Shown here piece by piece: positions 1 through 10,118 of a DNA stretch of 64,000 nt (the stretch's first letter is position 1; every line of letters begins with the position of its first letter). Made by a program: the position numbers and the translations under genes. Source of the DNA: Sorex araneus (lineage: Eukaryota > Chordata > Mammalia > Eulipotyphla > Soricidae); contig NC_073305.1 in the NCBI RefSeq assembly GCF_027595985.1, positions 82,431,126 to 82,495,125 of the forward strand, read 5' to 3'. Under the pieces are notes generated by a model, which made no database searches, was not told where the DNA came from, and was given only the letters and a program-made list of their open reading frames with translations.

Positions 1-660
1 CTCACATAAACCACCTGAGGGTGGCCACTGACTTTAGTTTTAAGCAAAATTATAAATAAAACCACAGAACTTATGGGAGAATGAGATTAGTGACACACTA
101 TACCAAAACTTTGTGAAGGACAATACAATAAAGCAGCAGAATCTCACTCACATTCATTAGTTAAGAAATAGATCTTAAAGTATCATTACAACAATATGGT
201 ACTTTACATTGCAAAAGATAATAAAGTTTGCTTTTGGTAGTGAGTGTCAAAATGTTTTTAACTTGGCAAAGAAATGAGGTAAAAATAGCCTTAAATGACA
301 AACCAGAACAGATGGATTTAATAGTCATTTATTAATTTCACCCCAAACAGCTAAATTTACATTTTATCAGAGTGCACGTAAAACAGCTTCAAAGAAAGAC
401 CATATGTTGGCACACAAAACAAATGCCACAAACATATGAAGATCAAAATCAAATCAAGTACATTTTCCTGATAATAAATGTTATGAAATTTTAAAAAACA
501 CAAAAGAAAATTGGAGAACAGATAAATATTTCTGGGGTTAAGTTGCACTGAGTCAATTCTGGTTCAGTGCTGTGTCATTACATGGTCCCCTAAGAATTTC
601 TGGGTATGAACCAAGTAAGACAATAAATAATTGAGGGATTGAGTTTTATTTTTATTTTGT
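1..660. other. AT-rich DNA, no gene seen
   Basis: No recognisable repeat or coding sequence. The short open frames have no family resemblance and no codon bias. Confidence 0.5.
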
Positions 661-868
661 TTGGTTGATTTTAGGACTTCACCCAGAAATGTTCAGGGGT
701 TACTCCTGGCTCTTCACTCAGGAATTACTCCTGGCCTCCAATTTTCTTTTGTGTTTTTTTTTTCTAATTTTATAGCATTTATGATCAGGGGCCTAGATGG
801 GGAGCTCAAACCTCAAAACTCAAACGTCGCTTAGCTGTGTGCAAGGCAGGACCTTACCTGTTGTGTTA
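661..868 (-). repeat. old SOR-like SINE, interrupted
   Basis: Antisense SINE body at 690-740 (tail-proximal half) and its head near 800-865 are separated by a T-rich stretch of about 60 bp. Divergence is high, so this is an old copy split by later insertion or expansion. Confidence 0.55.
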
Positions 869-934
869 TTCTTTTGGCTCCTTATGTTTGAGTTTCGTTT
901 TGTTGTTTTAAAGCCTATTAGAAAAAACTTGAGG

Positions 935-1040
935 GGCCATGGGCAGCAGTGCCCAGGGACTACTTTTGCCTTTGTGCTCAGCGGTGACTCCTGGCAGTTT
1001 CAGGCTTAGAATCAAGGCTGACTGCATGTAAGGCACTTAA
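935..1040 (-). repeat. diverged SOR-like SINE fragment
   Basis: Antisense match to the body of the poly(A) SINE, including the 'gtgctcag' and 'actcctggc' words and the 'gcaaggca' head word in degraded form. Confidence 0.45.
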
Positions 1041-1099
1041 AAGAACTTAAATTTTCTTTTTAATTATAGTTTAGAGAATATGGTTACAATACTGTTAAC

Positions 1100-1352
1100 A
1101 TTTATAAAGCACAGCTGGTAGGGCATTTGCCTTGCACGCAGTCGACCCGGGGTTCGATTCCTCCATCCCTCTTGGAGAGTCCAGCAAGTTACTGATATTA
1201 TTCTGCCCACATGGCAGAGCCTGGCAAGCTACCCTCGGCGTATTCGATATGCCAAAAACAGTAACAATAAATCTCACAATGGAGATTTACTAGTGCCCGC
1301 TCGAGCAAATCGATAAGCAATGGGATGACAGTGATACAGTGATACAGTGATA
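1100..1352 (+). repeat. SOR-B SINE (acagtgat tail)
   Basis: tRNA-like head with a B box close to GGTTCGATTCC, then the SOR-B body with 'cctggcaagctaccc', 'atatgccaaaaacagtaac' and 'cgagcaaatcgat'. It ends in tandem 'acagtgat' units instead of poly(A). The first dozen bases of the head are missing or altered. No clear target-site duplication was found. Confidence 0.85.
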
Positions 1353-1399
1353 TACACAACTACTGCATACCACCACCAAAACATCCACAATTCCTCGAC

Positions 1400-1525
1400 A
1401 ATGGCTCTTTGCTTGGGGATTATTTCTAGTGAGCTTGGGGGACCATATAGGTGTCAGGTATTGAAGCCAGGTCAATCGTGTGCAAGACAAGCACCCTGCT
1501 CACTGTACTATCTCTCCAGTCTCTG
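1400..1525 (-). repeat. old SOR-A SINE, antisense
   Basis: Diverged antisense copy with the 'ggggaccatat' core, the 'gtgcaagacaagcaccc' region and the 'tctctccag' head end. Confidence 0.6.
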
Positions 1526-2284
1526 TCCTAAGGTTTATACATAAAATAAATTTTATTCTCTTGGCTTACTAGACATCTTGATCTTGCATTCGTTTGAGTG
1601 ACAATGTTATTCTTCTGCCTTTACTCCTACATTTTATAATTTTGGTTCCTCACTACTTCTAGGTGATATTATTCTATTTTATATGAAACTTTTCCATTAC
1701 ATTTTAATAAAAGTACCTTGTTGATTTATTATTATAGGCCCCCATTTTGGAGAAAAAATGAAATTGTATTTTGCTTCTTAAATCTATGAAAGCATGGTGT
1801 GATATAAAACAATGTTATCTAATGTGGAATTGTTACAGAAGGATTTGAAGTAATGAATGTATCAGAGAATTTAGAAACTTGTGCTCTTAGGGACAATTTT
1901 AATATAGTAGGACCTGGATTTTGTCCAATGACTGGAAGGGATTTAGATGGGCAGATATTTATTTATGTAGGCAGTCAGGAGAACATGAGAAAAGGAAGTG
2001 AGAATAAAAAAGAAAGAGAAATGGACTAGCTAGAGGGGGGGCCTTATTGGTCACAGATGGAGCATGTGTCAGATATCCAAAGACCCAGAATCTTCTTGAT
2101 TGATCTGAGAAGTCACAGTAATTATAGTAAATAGTACTTCCCTGATTGCTGCTTTGGAGAAAAAGATTTACTACATAAAGAAGACAGAGTGATGTAGGCA
2201 GGCAGACAGAGTAACCGCCCCCCGTTTCCCCCACACACACACCCAAGGCAATGGCAATGAATTTCCTGGGAAATAATATTATCA
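1526..2284. other. single-copy-like DNA, no gene
   Basis: AT-rich on the left, purine-rich around 1975-2200. A 173-codon open frame on the - strand covers much of it, but it shows no domain, no codon bias and crosses into the LTR-like block. I treat it as chance. Confidence 0.45.
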
Positions 2285-2880
2285 GAAGCTCTGAAGTTGC
2301 AAAAAGCCAAACTTTGCAGAAAACAAGAACTAAGGCCAGATAAACTTGCACCAGGCTCCAGCAATGGACCCAGAGGAGCTTGGACCCCCTCTGACAGAAA
2401 CTCCAGTAAAAAAAATGAAAGGCCAGGAAAGGAATTTCAAAGAAGACCATGGACCACTCCCAACCCTTCCCCCTTAGCATCCCCCCTAGCCATGGACTTT
2501 ACCTAGGTAGAAGCTCCACATGGGGGCAAATTGGAAAAACCCTATAAAAGCCACCTGGAACAGAGGGAGGGTGCGCTTATGCTGCCTGAGCCCACGTGCT
2601 GCTTGTGCCCATGTGGCTGAGCACATGTGGTGTCCGCATTTGAGACATGAACTTTCCTATCCAATGCTGGTGTGTGTGTGTAGGGGCTCTCTCTGCCCTT
2701 GGAGAAGCTTGGGTTCTCTCTTGAGTGCATGATGTTACTCTCTCCAATTTCTCTCCCCACTCCCCTTCAAAAAACCTCCAAATAAAATCTGGTTTTACTT
2801 TATTGATCTTCTAACCCTGAAATTCTTTACTGCGAGGCTAACTCAGAACTCAGAACCTGAGTCCTGGGGTGGCAGAGGTG
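2285..2880 (+). mobile_element. LTR-like block (endogenous retrovirus, probably class I)
   Basis: A C-rich block has the internal order of an LTR: TATA-type motif TATAAAA at 2543-2549, and about 240 bp later a polyadenylation signal AATAAA at 2781-2786, followed by a U5-like segment ending near 2875. CCTCCAAATAAAATC-type spacing recalls gammaretroviral LTRs. No internal viral genes follow, so it would be a solo LTR. The exact ends and a target duplication could not be fixed. A non-retroviral promoter-like sequence remains possible. Confidence 0.5.
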
Positions 2881-4340
2881 GATTGGGAGAAAGTGATTAT
2901 CACTCTTCTCCTTGCCTCACAAAAGCCACCCGTGGCATCCACCAACATCAAGAGGGGTCAGAAAAATGTAGAAAGGGGAAGAAGGAAGCATTTATTTTGA
3001 GGATATTGCACAGACTTTCCATTTACTCTGTCTTTTGCAACCAGGTATGCACTTTAGGCAGAAATACCTTAGTCCTGAGTTTAAGGATATATTTTCTCTT
3101 AGAAATTGTTCTCTTCAGCGTAATTCTCCTCTTTAAGCAGAACTCAAGGATTCAATGGTGGGACTCCCATTGTAACCCTTTAAGAAGAACCCCATTTTTT
3201 CTCAACTGTATTCTGTGAGTGAGTGATGTTTCATCATCTGTCTTCTTCTCTCACATCCAGTTCACAGCACTGCTGAGGTGGGATGTTTGTTGCGTTACAA
3301 ATAGAAGGCTTTTAGCTGGGTTTGGATTCCCAGCTCAGCTTCTCAACAGTTAGTAGTTCAGACAATAAGGAGTTGGTTTCCATAGAGGTAGAGGATCTTT
3401 AGGAAAGAGTCTAGGGGTAGCATTGTTAGAATGAAACTCAGATTCTGACCTTTTCCGCATCTTTTTCTTAGAGAGAACCTAGTAACATTTAAGAGCCCTT
3501 TTGTGCAAAATGTAATGAGTCAGCATAGAAAACTTTGACAGCAGGCATGGGACAGAAGATAGGGCACTGTCTTCTGTGCCAGGGGTTGAAGACATTTGGT
3601 TCCCCAGAATCACCAAGAGCTAATTTTAGTTTTTCCAAACCATGCTCAGAGCTGGTCCACACCAAGGACCAGGGAAATGACTGATGACCCTTCCACTTGG
3701 TTAAGGTGATTTGAGGCTGAATAACCAGGCCTGCTGCCAACAGTTTGTTGCAGTTTCCCCTACTTCTTGCATCAACAGACTCAGGAATACTAAACATCTG
3801 GCGTGCTGTGACCTTGTGCCCTGCTCTGAGCTAGCCCTGGTCCTTCCCTGGACAGTTTCATACTGCAAGTCCTGACAGGGTTATGCTCCACAACCAGCCC
3901 TGGCAGATGGACGGTCACAGCTTCCACACCCTGTGCCATATTCCAGCTACTTAGTACCAGGGCCCGAGGTTAAGTGTCCCTTACCTGGCACCTATGGTAC
4001 ACAAAGCTGCTGCCTCTGACCTATTCCCAGGCTTCTCTTTCCTTCTGAGCCTGCTCTCCAGATGTTCCTGACCTTGGCCATTGTCTGCTTTTTGATGTCC
4101 TATGCCACACTCTGTCACTCCCCTAAAGCCCCCTTGACTGCTCCCCACCCCCGATCTCTTTCTTGCTCAGTATCTGCTTTATTTACTGTGTGTTTCTTAG
4201 CATGTTAGTCTATCATGGATTTATAATTGTGAACAAAATGAACCCCTATCCTCAACAAGTCTACTGTAAGAGAGAAAATTGAACAGGAAATACTAGTAGC
4301 GGATCACCAAGGTCTTCAAATTAGTTCAATTTTTGGTTTT
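2881..4340. other. no gene recognised
   Basis: Mixed-composition DNA. The stretch 3780-4160 is CT-rich and could be an unrecognised old LTR or DNA repeat, but no family is clear. The short open frames carry no recognisable protein. Confidence 0.4.
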
Positions 4341-4344
4341 GTTT

Positions 4345-4482
4345 TGTTTGGGGGTCATACCCCATGATGCTCAGGATTTACTCCTGGCTCTGTGCTGGTC
4401 CCTCCTGGCAGGGTTCAGGGAACCATATGGGGTATGCGTGCAAGGCAAGTTCTCTAGTTGGCGTAATATCACTCTGGCCCTC
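4345..4482 (-). repeat. old SOR-A SINE, antisense
   Basis: Antisense copy recognised by 'tactcctggctctgtgct', 'gggaaccatatgggg' and 'gtgcaaggcaag'. Several indels make it an old member. Confidence 0.65.
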
Positions 4483-4499
4483 AAATTCGCGCAGTTTTT

Positions 4500-4628
4500 A
4501 ATCCTCATAAGATGAGAGAAACATTATTTTCCATATTTTACAAATGTGGAAAGTGAGGTTCAGAGATATTAAATAATTTGTCCAGGATCAGACAGGAAGG
4601 GGCAGTGTTAAGTATTAAACCCCAGTCA
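4500..4628 (+). repeat. MIR SINE, core region
   Basis: Matches the MIR core order: a segment like 'attttacaaatgtggaaa', then 'gaggttcagagatattaa', 'aatttgtccaggatcagaca' and the 'ggcagtgttaagtattaaac' end. MIR is an ancient mammal-wide SINE, so its presence and divergence fit old DNA. Confidence 0.75.
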
Positions 4629-4684
4629 GTCTAATTTGGTGTTTTATTATTAATCCTTCTTTTCTTTATTTTGGGAGAGGCAGC

Positions 4685-4840
4685 TTTGGACCATACCCTG
4701 CTGTGCTCAGGGCTAACTTTTGGGTCTGCACCGAGGGATCATTCTTAGATGGGCCTGGGGGACCATATGGGATTCCCAGGATTGAACCCCGGGTGACTGT
4801 GTGCAAGACAAGAGTCCTACCCCACTGTCTTATGTCTTTG
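4685..4840 (-). repeat. old SOR-A SINE, antisense
   Basis: Antisense copy with 'tgctgtgctcagggct', 'gggggaccatatgggatt', 'gattgaaccccgggt' and 'tgtgcaagacaagagtccta'. Confidence 0.65.
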
Positions 4841-5037
4841 TACTGTTAATACTTATTACCTGTATGATGGGCCATGTTGATTTACACAAAAACTACATGT
4901 TAAAAATTGGTTGAAATTACATTTACTTTACACAGAACACTGTAAGATTGTCTTTTTTAATCTATTAATATAGTTTGCCTTTCTTTTTTATCTTTTTGTT
5001 ATAGATTCTCTTTAAATTTTTCATGTTTTCCCAAGAG

Positions 5038-5290
5038 GGGATGAGCCTCACCCAAGACTGATGAATCTTACCAGAGAGTGGACTGGCAGGAAAACCCAGG
5101 TATGTGGGAACCTGTGACTGAAACCTCAAAGCCCGCTTGAATCGAGACTGGGCCTCCTCTCCCCAGGTCCCCAATTTTGCAGTACCTTGGCAGTCACACC
5201 CACAAACTGCCCCTGGCACTATGTAATCTAATCAACAGTCAAGACCCAGAGACTATGAACTAAAGCTCCTGGAAAAGAATGACATCCTGT
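5038..5290 (+). mobile_element. SOR-C composite, 5' unit fragment
   Basis: Matches the GC-rich 5' unit of the composite seen complete at 10119 and 55319: 'gatgagcctcaccca', 'ggaaaacccaggtatg', 'ggcagtcacacccacaaact', 'agacccagagactatgaa'. The SOR-B-like 3' half is missing and an L1 3' end follows from about 5340. Confidence 0.65.
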
Positions 5291-5339
5291 GGACATTATA
5301 TTCTATCCATAATAAGCAAAAAAAAGACAACTAGCATTG

Positions 5340-5635
5340 TCTTTTTGGCAGGTTTGAGTGGAGGTGAGACTGGTGTCGAAATATCGAATGTAACCAAAGT
5401 AGAGAGAATATGGGGGAAATTGTCTGCCACACAAGCAGGTGAATGGTTGGAATGGGGATGTGGGGTGTAGGAGGGAAGTACTGGGGATTTTGGTGATGGA
5501 AAGTGTGCACTGGTGAAGGGATGGGTGTTTGATGATTATATGACCGAAGCTCAAACATGAAAGCTTTGAAACCATATTTCACGGTGAATCAAAAAAAGGA
5601 GGAAAATAATAATAAAACAATAAAATAAAACTAAC
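5340..5635 (+). mobile_element. L1 3' UTR fragment, 5'-truncated
   Basis: Same 3' UTR seen in the other L1 copies here: 'gagagaatatgggggaaatt', 'gcactggtgaagggatgggt', 'attatatgaccgaagctcaa', then 'cacggtgaatc' and an A-rich tail rich in 'aataaaa'. Only the last 300 bp of the element is present. Confidence 0.75.
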
Positions 5636-5639
5636 ATTC

Positions 5640-6852
5640 AGAATAGAGTAAAAAAAAGTTATGTGGAGTTCATGCCCAATTTAATCAACTTAATCAATAG
5701 CAGTACTCCTACATTTTATAAAACATTTTTAATTTTTTTCATGTTCTATAACTTTCATATAGGTATCTTGCACTTTTTTTCCATTTGCTTTATCTAACAT
5801 ATTTAATGATTTAATATTTTAGGCATTATTTCAAAATTAATTTATAATTGCTTATTGCTACCAATTATAAGTCAACAAAACTGATCCTTGCAATACAGCT
5901 CCTATATTCAGGAGTCTTGCTTAATTTATTTAGATATCTAAGAGCATATCTGTATATTTTTCCTACATATACACAATCTATTTATATATAAAAACAGCCC
6001 TTTCATGTTTTGTATCTATGTCTTTTGTTCTATTTTCTTTTCCTTGTGTAATTCATTATCTGAATAAATAATAATTTCATTTTCCAGATTAGGGTGTTGC
6101 AGGATACACTTTTGTCGGCTGGCTTCACAAGTTTCTGTTGTCACTAGCATATTAAAATCACTCCTCATTTAGCAATTGCCCTGCAGCCCATACTCTGGTG
6201 TCAGAGAGTGTTCAGAAGGGTGGTACAGAGTTGCTGAGAGTTGAACTTCTCCCTATGACTTATTTATTAGTAAGGGTTTCTTTCTTTCTGCACAACTCAA
6301 GGAAGACTTCTTAGCACTTATTTGTATTTATTTTTAAGTTTATTTATGGAGGGACAACACTTTAGCAGCATGGGTGTGGATGCAGTGGAAACAAGGAGTG
6401 GCGGAGATGGAGAAGGGGAAATGGTGGATGGGAAGGATGGATAGGCGATGGAGGAAAATGAGAGAGAGTGCATTGTTTAAAGACTTTCCCAAGCCTCGTC
6501 CTGTTTATAGTCAACATTGCAATAATACCTTGAATGCCTCTGTAGTGTCCTCTTTGCACTGCTTTGAGATCTATGAATTCCCCATGAGGTACAAAACTAA
6601 GTTTTGCTTAATTCTGGGTAAATACAATGCTCATTCATTCTTTGACTGGAGATGCCAGTGCTACAAGAACTCACATAATGAGACCCAAAGCTAAATTCAG
6701 AGCCACACTATCAGAAATCTTAGTAACTATTGTCACCGGGTTTGTTTTCAGATGGGCATTAATGCTGATATCTGATCCAAAGTTACTCACCTTTTAGCTC
6801 TAGCTTTTTCTTCTTAGATGTAATTTAATATTTCTTTTAGAGAAAGAAAATT
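5640..6852. other. no gene recognised
   Basis: AT-rich single-copy-like DNA; a purine-rich tract (6390-6470) creates open frames on both strands with no family resemblance. Confidence 0.45.
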
Positions 6853-6865
6853 TGGGCTTGTTCTT

Positions 6866-7042
6866 TTTAATTTTTTTGGCTTTTTGGGTTACACCCAGCG
6901 ATGCACAAGGGTTACTCCTGGTTCATGCACTCAGGAATTACTGCTGGCGGTGCTCAGGGGACCATATGGGAAACTGGGAATCTAACCCAGATTGGCCACG
7001 TGCAAGGCAAACCCCTACTGGCTATGCAATCGCTCCAGCCCC
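6866..7042 (-). repeat. SOR-A SINE with 13-bp target duplication
   Basis: Near full-length antisense poly(A)-type SINE. The 13-bp word 'tgggcttgttctt' occurs at 6853-6865 and again at 7043-7055, directly abutting both ends, so the insertion is well delimited. The T-run on the left is its A-tail. Confidence 0.9.
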
Positions 7043-7146
7043 TGGGCTTGTTCTTAAAGCCCATGTTTTCCCTTGAATACATACTTCCTATCTCTAAGTC
7101 CTCACATCTTTCTAAGTAAGTTTCAGTATAAACTATCTTGCTTTAC

Positions 7147-7147
<1 letters not shown>

Positions 7148-7179
<32 letters not shown>
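7148..7179. repeat. (CA)n microsatellite
   Basis: About 16 uninterrupted CA units followed by an A-rich stretch. Confidence 0.95.
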
Positions 7180-7181
<2 letters not shown>

Positions 7182-7488
7182 CAAAGAAAAAAAGAGAATT
7201 TGGGCTAGTTAATCAATATTCAAGTTTTCTGACTAGTACATAGCTTTCTTAAGTATGTAATTTTTAGCTAATATGCTAATATGATTGATTAACATTGAAT
7301 GAGACTTTGAGCCATACAGTTTGTCAGCCCTTCCTATTGTCTATCTGTTAGATAACCTCATTTAATAGAAATAAAATTTCAAGTACTCATGTGTATGAGA
7401 AATGGTTCCTAAAATTTTCACAACCATTCTTTTATTTTGATCCTTGCTTTGTCTTAACCAAAAAAGAAAATTATTATATACTACTCAT

Positions 7489-7605
7489 AATTATATTATT
7501 TGCAATATAATATTTAGCATATTATATACTGCTACTATATTACATTAATATTATTAATATTATATACTACTATTGCAAATTATATTATTTGCAATATAAT
7601 ATTTA
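7489..7605. repeat. 28-bp direct repeat in AT-rich DNA
   Basis: A 28-bp word starting 'aattatattatttgcaat' occurs at 7489-7516 and identically at 7578-7605, period 89 bp. The interval is almost pure A/T with TATTA words, suggesting local duplication. Confidence 0.8.
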
Positions 7606-7629
7606 TTATATTATATATTACTCATAATA

Positions 7630-7768
7630 AGCTACTGAGGGTATCCTGCCCGCCCGGCAAAACCTGGCAAGCTACCCGATAGGTACTAAATATGCCAACA
7701 ACAGTAGCAAAAATGGGTCTCATTTCCTTAACCCTGAAGGAATCTCCAGCTCACTTGGGAAAAACAAG
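7630..7768 (+). mobile_element. SOR-C 3'-half segment left of the H3 relic
   Basis: Matches the SOR-B-like half of the composite: 'gctactgagggtatcctgcc', 'cctggcaagctacccgata', 'aaatatgccaacaacagtag', then the SOR-C-specific 'atgggtctcatttccttaac' and 'ccctgaaggaatctccag'. That last word is found in the composite copies at 52458 and 55319 but not in plain SOR-B. The sequence then runs into histone coding sequence. Confidence 0.7.
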
Positions 7769-8160
7769 AGGGCTTGTACTAAGCAGACGGTGCACAAGTC
7801 AACGTGCGGGAAGGCACCCCCAAGCAGCTGGCCAAGAGGGCGACCCGCAAGAGCGCGCCAGCCATGGGCGGCGTGAAGAAGCCGCACTGCTACCACCCAA
7901 CACCATGGCGTGTGCAAGATCCGCCGCTACCAGAAGTCCACTGACCTGTCCTTGCAGCCACTGATGCGTGAGATTGTGCACGACATCAAGGCCGACCTGC
8001 GTTCCCAGAGCTCAGCTGTCCTGGCGCTGCAGGAGGCGTGTGAGGCCTACCTGGTGGGGCTCTTCGGGGATCCCAACTTTGCACCGTCCACACCAAGCGC
8101 ATCACCATTATGCCCAAGGACATCCAGCTGGCGTGTCGCATCCGTGGAGAGAGGGCATGA
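7769..8160 (+). pseudogene. Histone H3 (H3.1-type) retrocopy, degenerate
   Basis: Histone H3 packages DNA in the nucleosome core; this copy cannot encode it. Recognisable blocks are, in order: a TKQT start near 7775, [13 protein letters not shown] at about 7847-7890, IRRYQKST near 7919-7942, then LRSQSSAV and [13 protein letters not shown] at 8000-8066, IMPKDIQLA near 8107-8132, and RIRGERA with a TGA stop at 8158-8160. The cysteine in QEACEAY points to an H3.1-like parent rather than H3.3. Lesions: the ATG is lost, about 2 bases are missing after the PH-Y region (frameshift), about 15 bases are missing from the LIRKLPF region, and 1 base is missing near the DTN region (second frameshift). 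About 392 nt remain of an expected 411. There is no intron, no evident poly(A) and no visible histone stem-loop. Both flanks are SOR-C sequence. Confidence 0.93.
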
Positions 8161-8184
8161 AGTTTACGATGCTAAAACCCCAGG

Positions 8185-8262
8185 GCTGAGACGAATGAAG
8201 ACGCTACCGGTGCCTGCTGCAGTAAATCGATGATTAATGGGATGACAGTGCTACAGACCGTG
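8185..8262 (+). mobile_element. SOR-C 3' end right of the H3 relic
   Basis: Resumes the composite at 'gagacgaatgaagacg', then 'taccggtgcctgctgcag', 'aaatcgatgattaatggga' and the tail 'tgacagtgctacag'. Together with 7630-7768 it brackets the H3 relic. Confidence 0.7.
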
Positions 8263-8281
8263 CTACTACTCATAGCATGGT

Positions 8282-8501
8282 CTCACTGTCACTGTCATCC
8301 TGTTGTCCATCGATTTGTTCCAGCGGGCACCAGTAACGTCTCTCAATGTGAGACTTATTGTTACTGTTTTTGGCATATCCAATACGTGTGGGCACGATAC
8401 TCGGTAGCTTGCCGGGCTCTCCGAGAGGGGCGGAGGAATCAAACACAGGTCAGCTGCGTGAACGGCGAACATCCTACCTCTGTGCTATCACTCCAGCCCC
8501 A
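8282..8501 (-). repeat. SOR-B SINE, antisense
   Basis: Reads tail first ('cactgtcactgtcatcctg'), then 'atcgatttgttccagcgggc', the body, and finishes at the head 'tatcactccagcccc'. It faces the preceding SOR-C tail, giving a tail-to-tail pair. Confidence 0.85.
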
Positions 8502-8554
8502 TAATTAAGTATGTTTTTAAAAAGCAATGACACAGTATTTTATTTACATTTTTC

Positions 8555-8722
8555 TTTTTAGGTACTTGGGCCAAATCCCATACCCTGTGGTGCTCAGGGC
8601 TTCTTGCTCTGTGTTCAGGGATCACCCATGGTGAGCCCCGGGAACCAATGGGGTGCTGGGACTCAAATCTGAGTCTGCAGTGTAGAAGACAAACACCCTA
8701 CATGCTGTACTACAGCCCCAGC
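8555..8722 (-). repeat. old SOR-A SINE, antisense
   Basis: Diverged antisense copy with 'tgtggtgctcagggcttc', 'ggggtgctgggactcaaat' and 'tactacagcccca'. Confidence 0.65.
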
Positions 8723-8727
8723 CTATT

Positions 8728-8922
8728 TATTATTGATAGACAGGGCCCCCGGAGAGCCCAGCAAGCTACCGAGAGTATCCTGCCTGCACAGCAGAGCCTG
8801 GCAAGCTACCCGTTGAGTATCCGATATGCCAGAAACAGTAGCAAGTCTCACAATGGAGACGTTACTGGTGCCCGCTCGAGCAAATCGATGAGCAACGGGA
8901 TGACAGTGACAGTGACAGACAA
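8728..8922 (+). repeat. SOR-B SINE, 5'-truncated
   Basis: Starts inside the body at 'ggagagcccagcaagctacc' and runs to the tail 'gatgacagtgacagtgac'. The tRNA-like head is absent. Confidence 0.85.
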
Positions 8923-9289
8923 AAACAGCTATCTATAAAACATAGAATGATTTTACACATTTTAAGTCACGCACATATTAAGAGCATTCCAGGTAAACTT
9001 ATTTCTTCTGGGTAAATTTTAGACAGTTCAGAATCTATTTCCCTCATCTGTTCCTTTCCCTTCTTTACCTAAGGTTGCATTAAGTTTAAGAACTTCAATA
9101 GGGAGAGAACAGGGAGAGGGCAACATCTACTGTGGAGGGAAGAGTTCAACCAGGAGGAGGAGGGGATGCTGAAAGGTGGTAAAGTATTGTGCATGAAAGC
9201 CAACCAGCAAAGTACTGTGTGCTTCGCTGTAAGCACAGATAAACCACAGTGCAAAAATTTAAATACATTTTTAAAAAGTGGCTCTTATA

Positions 9290-9445
9290 GTAGCAGACAG
9301 GTGGGTGGGAGGCAAATGTGGGGGCATTGGTGAGGGAAGCGAACACTGATAAAGGGATTGGTGTAGAAACATTATATGCCTGAACCATGAATAAGTTTGT
9401 AATTTCACGGTGACTAAATTAAAAATGGTGACTAAATAAAAAATA
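9290..9445 (+). mobile_element. L1 3' UTR fragment
   Basis: Shares 'gtgggtgggaggcaaa', 'ggggcattggtgaggg', 'attatatgcctgaac' and 'atttcacggtgactaaat' with the other L1 3' ends. It is short, diverged and strongly 5'-truncated. Confidence 0.6.
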
Positions 9446-10109
9446 AAGTTGCGTTGATGTCTCCCCACTCAAGATAAAGCTTCATGCCCCAGTGAAAAAG
9501 AGACTGCAAATCCTTGGGCATATTCTAAAATATGTTGGCATCTTCTGAGATTTTTATGAGTATTTCTAGTCCTTGATCATATGACTTGTTCCACTTCTTC
9601 CTCTCCTTTAATCCTAATTTTCATGCCCTTTTTCTCAAGCAGGTACAGAGAGGAGGATTTAGCTCTTACCCTTCGGCTTTCAGTTGAGTGTTGGACAATC
9701 CGACTTGTCCCTCTTATGTGACAAGCTCAGAGCCTTTCTACTCTAAGCTCTTCACCAGAATGTTCTTAAATTTTCCATATTCCAAGATTCCTGGTTAGAT
9801 GAGAACAAAGGGAACAGCAATTTTCAGAGGGAACACCAATATTCTCATCTTTTTGTTTTTTTAATTGATACTCCCTGTCCACCTTCAGGAGATAGGATCT
9901 ATCTCAGACTCCTTTCTGCATCTTCATTTCTTCTTCTGATGCCAGAAGAATCCTAAACTACACTGTAGTTTAGGTGGAAAATCCATTTTAAAAATGATGA
10001 ATATTCTTTAAGATTTATTAAATTAATTATTAAAATGTTATTAAATTATTTTCCTGTCTTACTATATATATATATTTAAAATAGAAAAGGTAGAACTTTA
10101 ATGTTTGCT
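9446..10109. other. no gene recognised
   Basis: AT-rich single-copy-like DNA with no clear repeat. Confidence 0.45.
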
Positions 10110-10118
10110 TACATGGCA

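Noticed and set aside
1100-1200. tRNA genes suggested by A- and B-box sequences (here and at every SOR head)
   Set aside because: The heads do not close into a cloverleaf with a sensible anticodon arm and are followed by SINE bodies; they are pol III promoters of SINEs.
1959-2480. 173-codon open frame on the - strand
   Set aside because: Crosses into an LTR-like block, has no domain or codon bias; a run of Leu/Phe/Ser from purine-rich DNA read in antisense.
2543-2786. TATA box plus poly(A) signal as a cellular gene promoter
   Set aside because: The TATA-to-AATAAA spacing within about 240 bp is that of an LTR, and no exon follows.
7910-8233. 107-codon open frame with H3 resemblance as a functional histone
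   Set aside because: Two frameshifts, a missing start and an internal deletion; only the middle of H3 lies in this frame.
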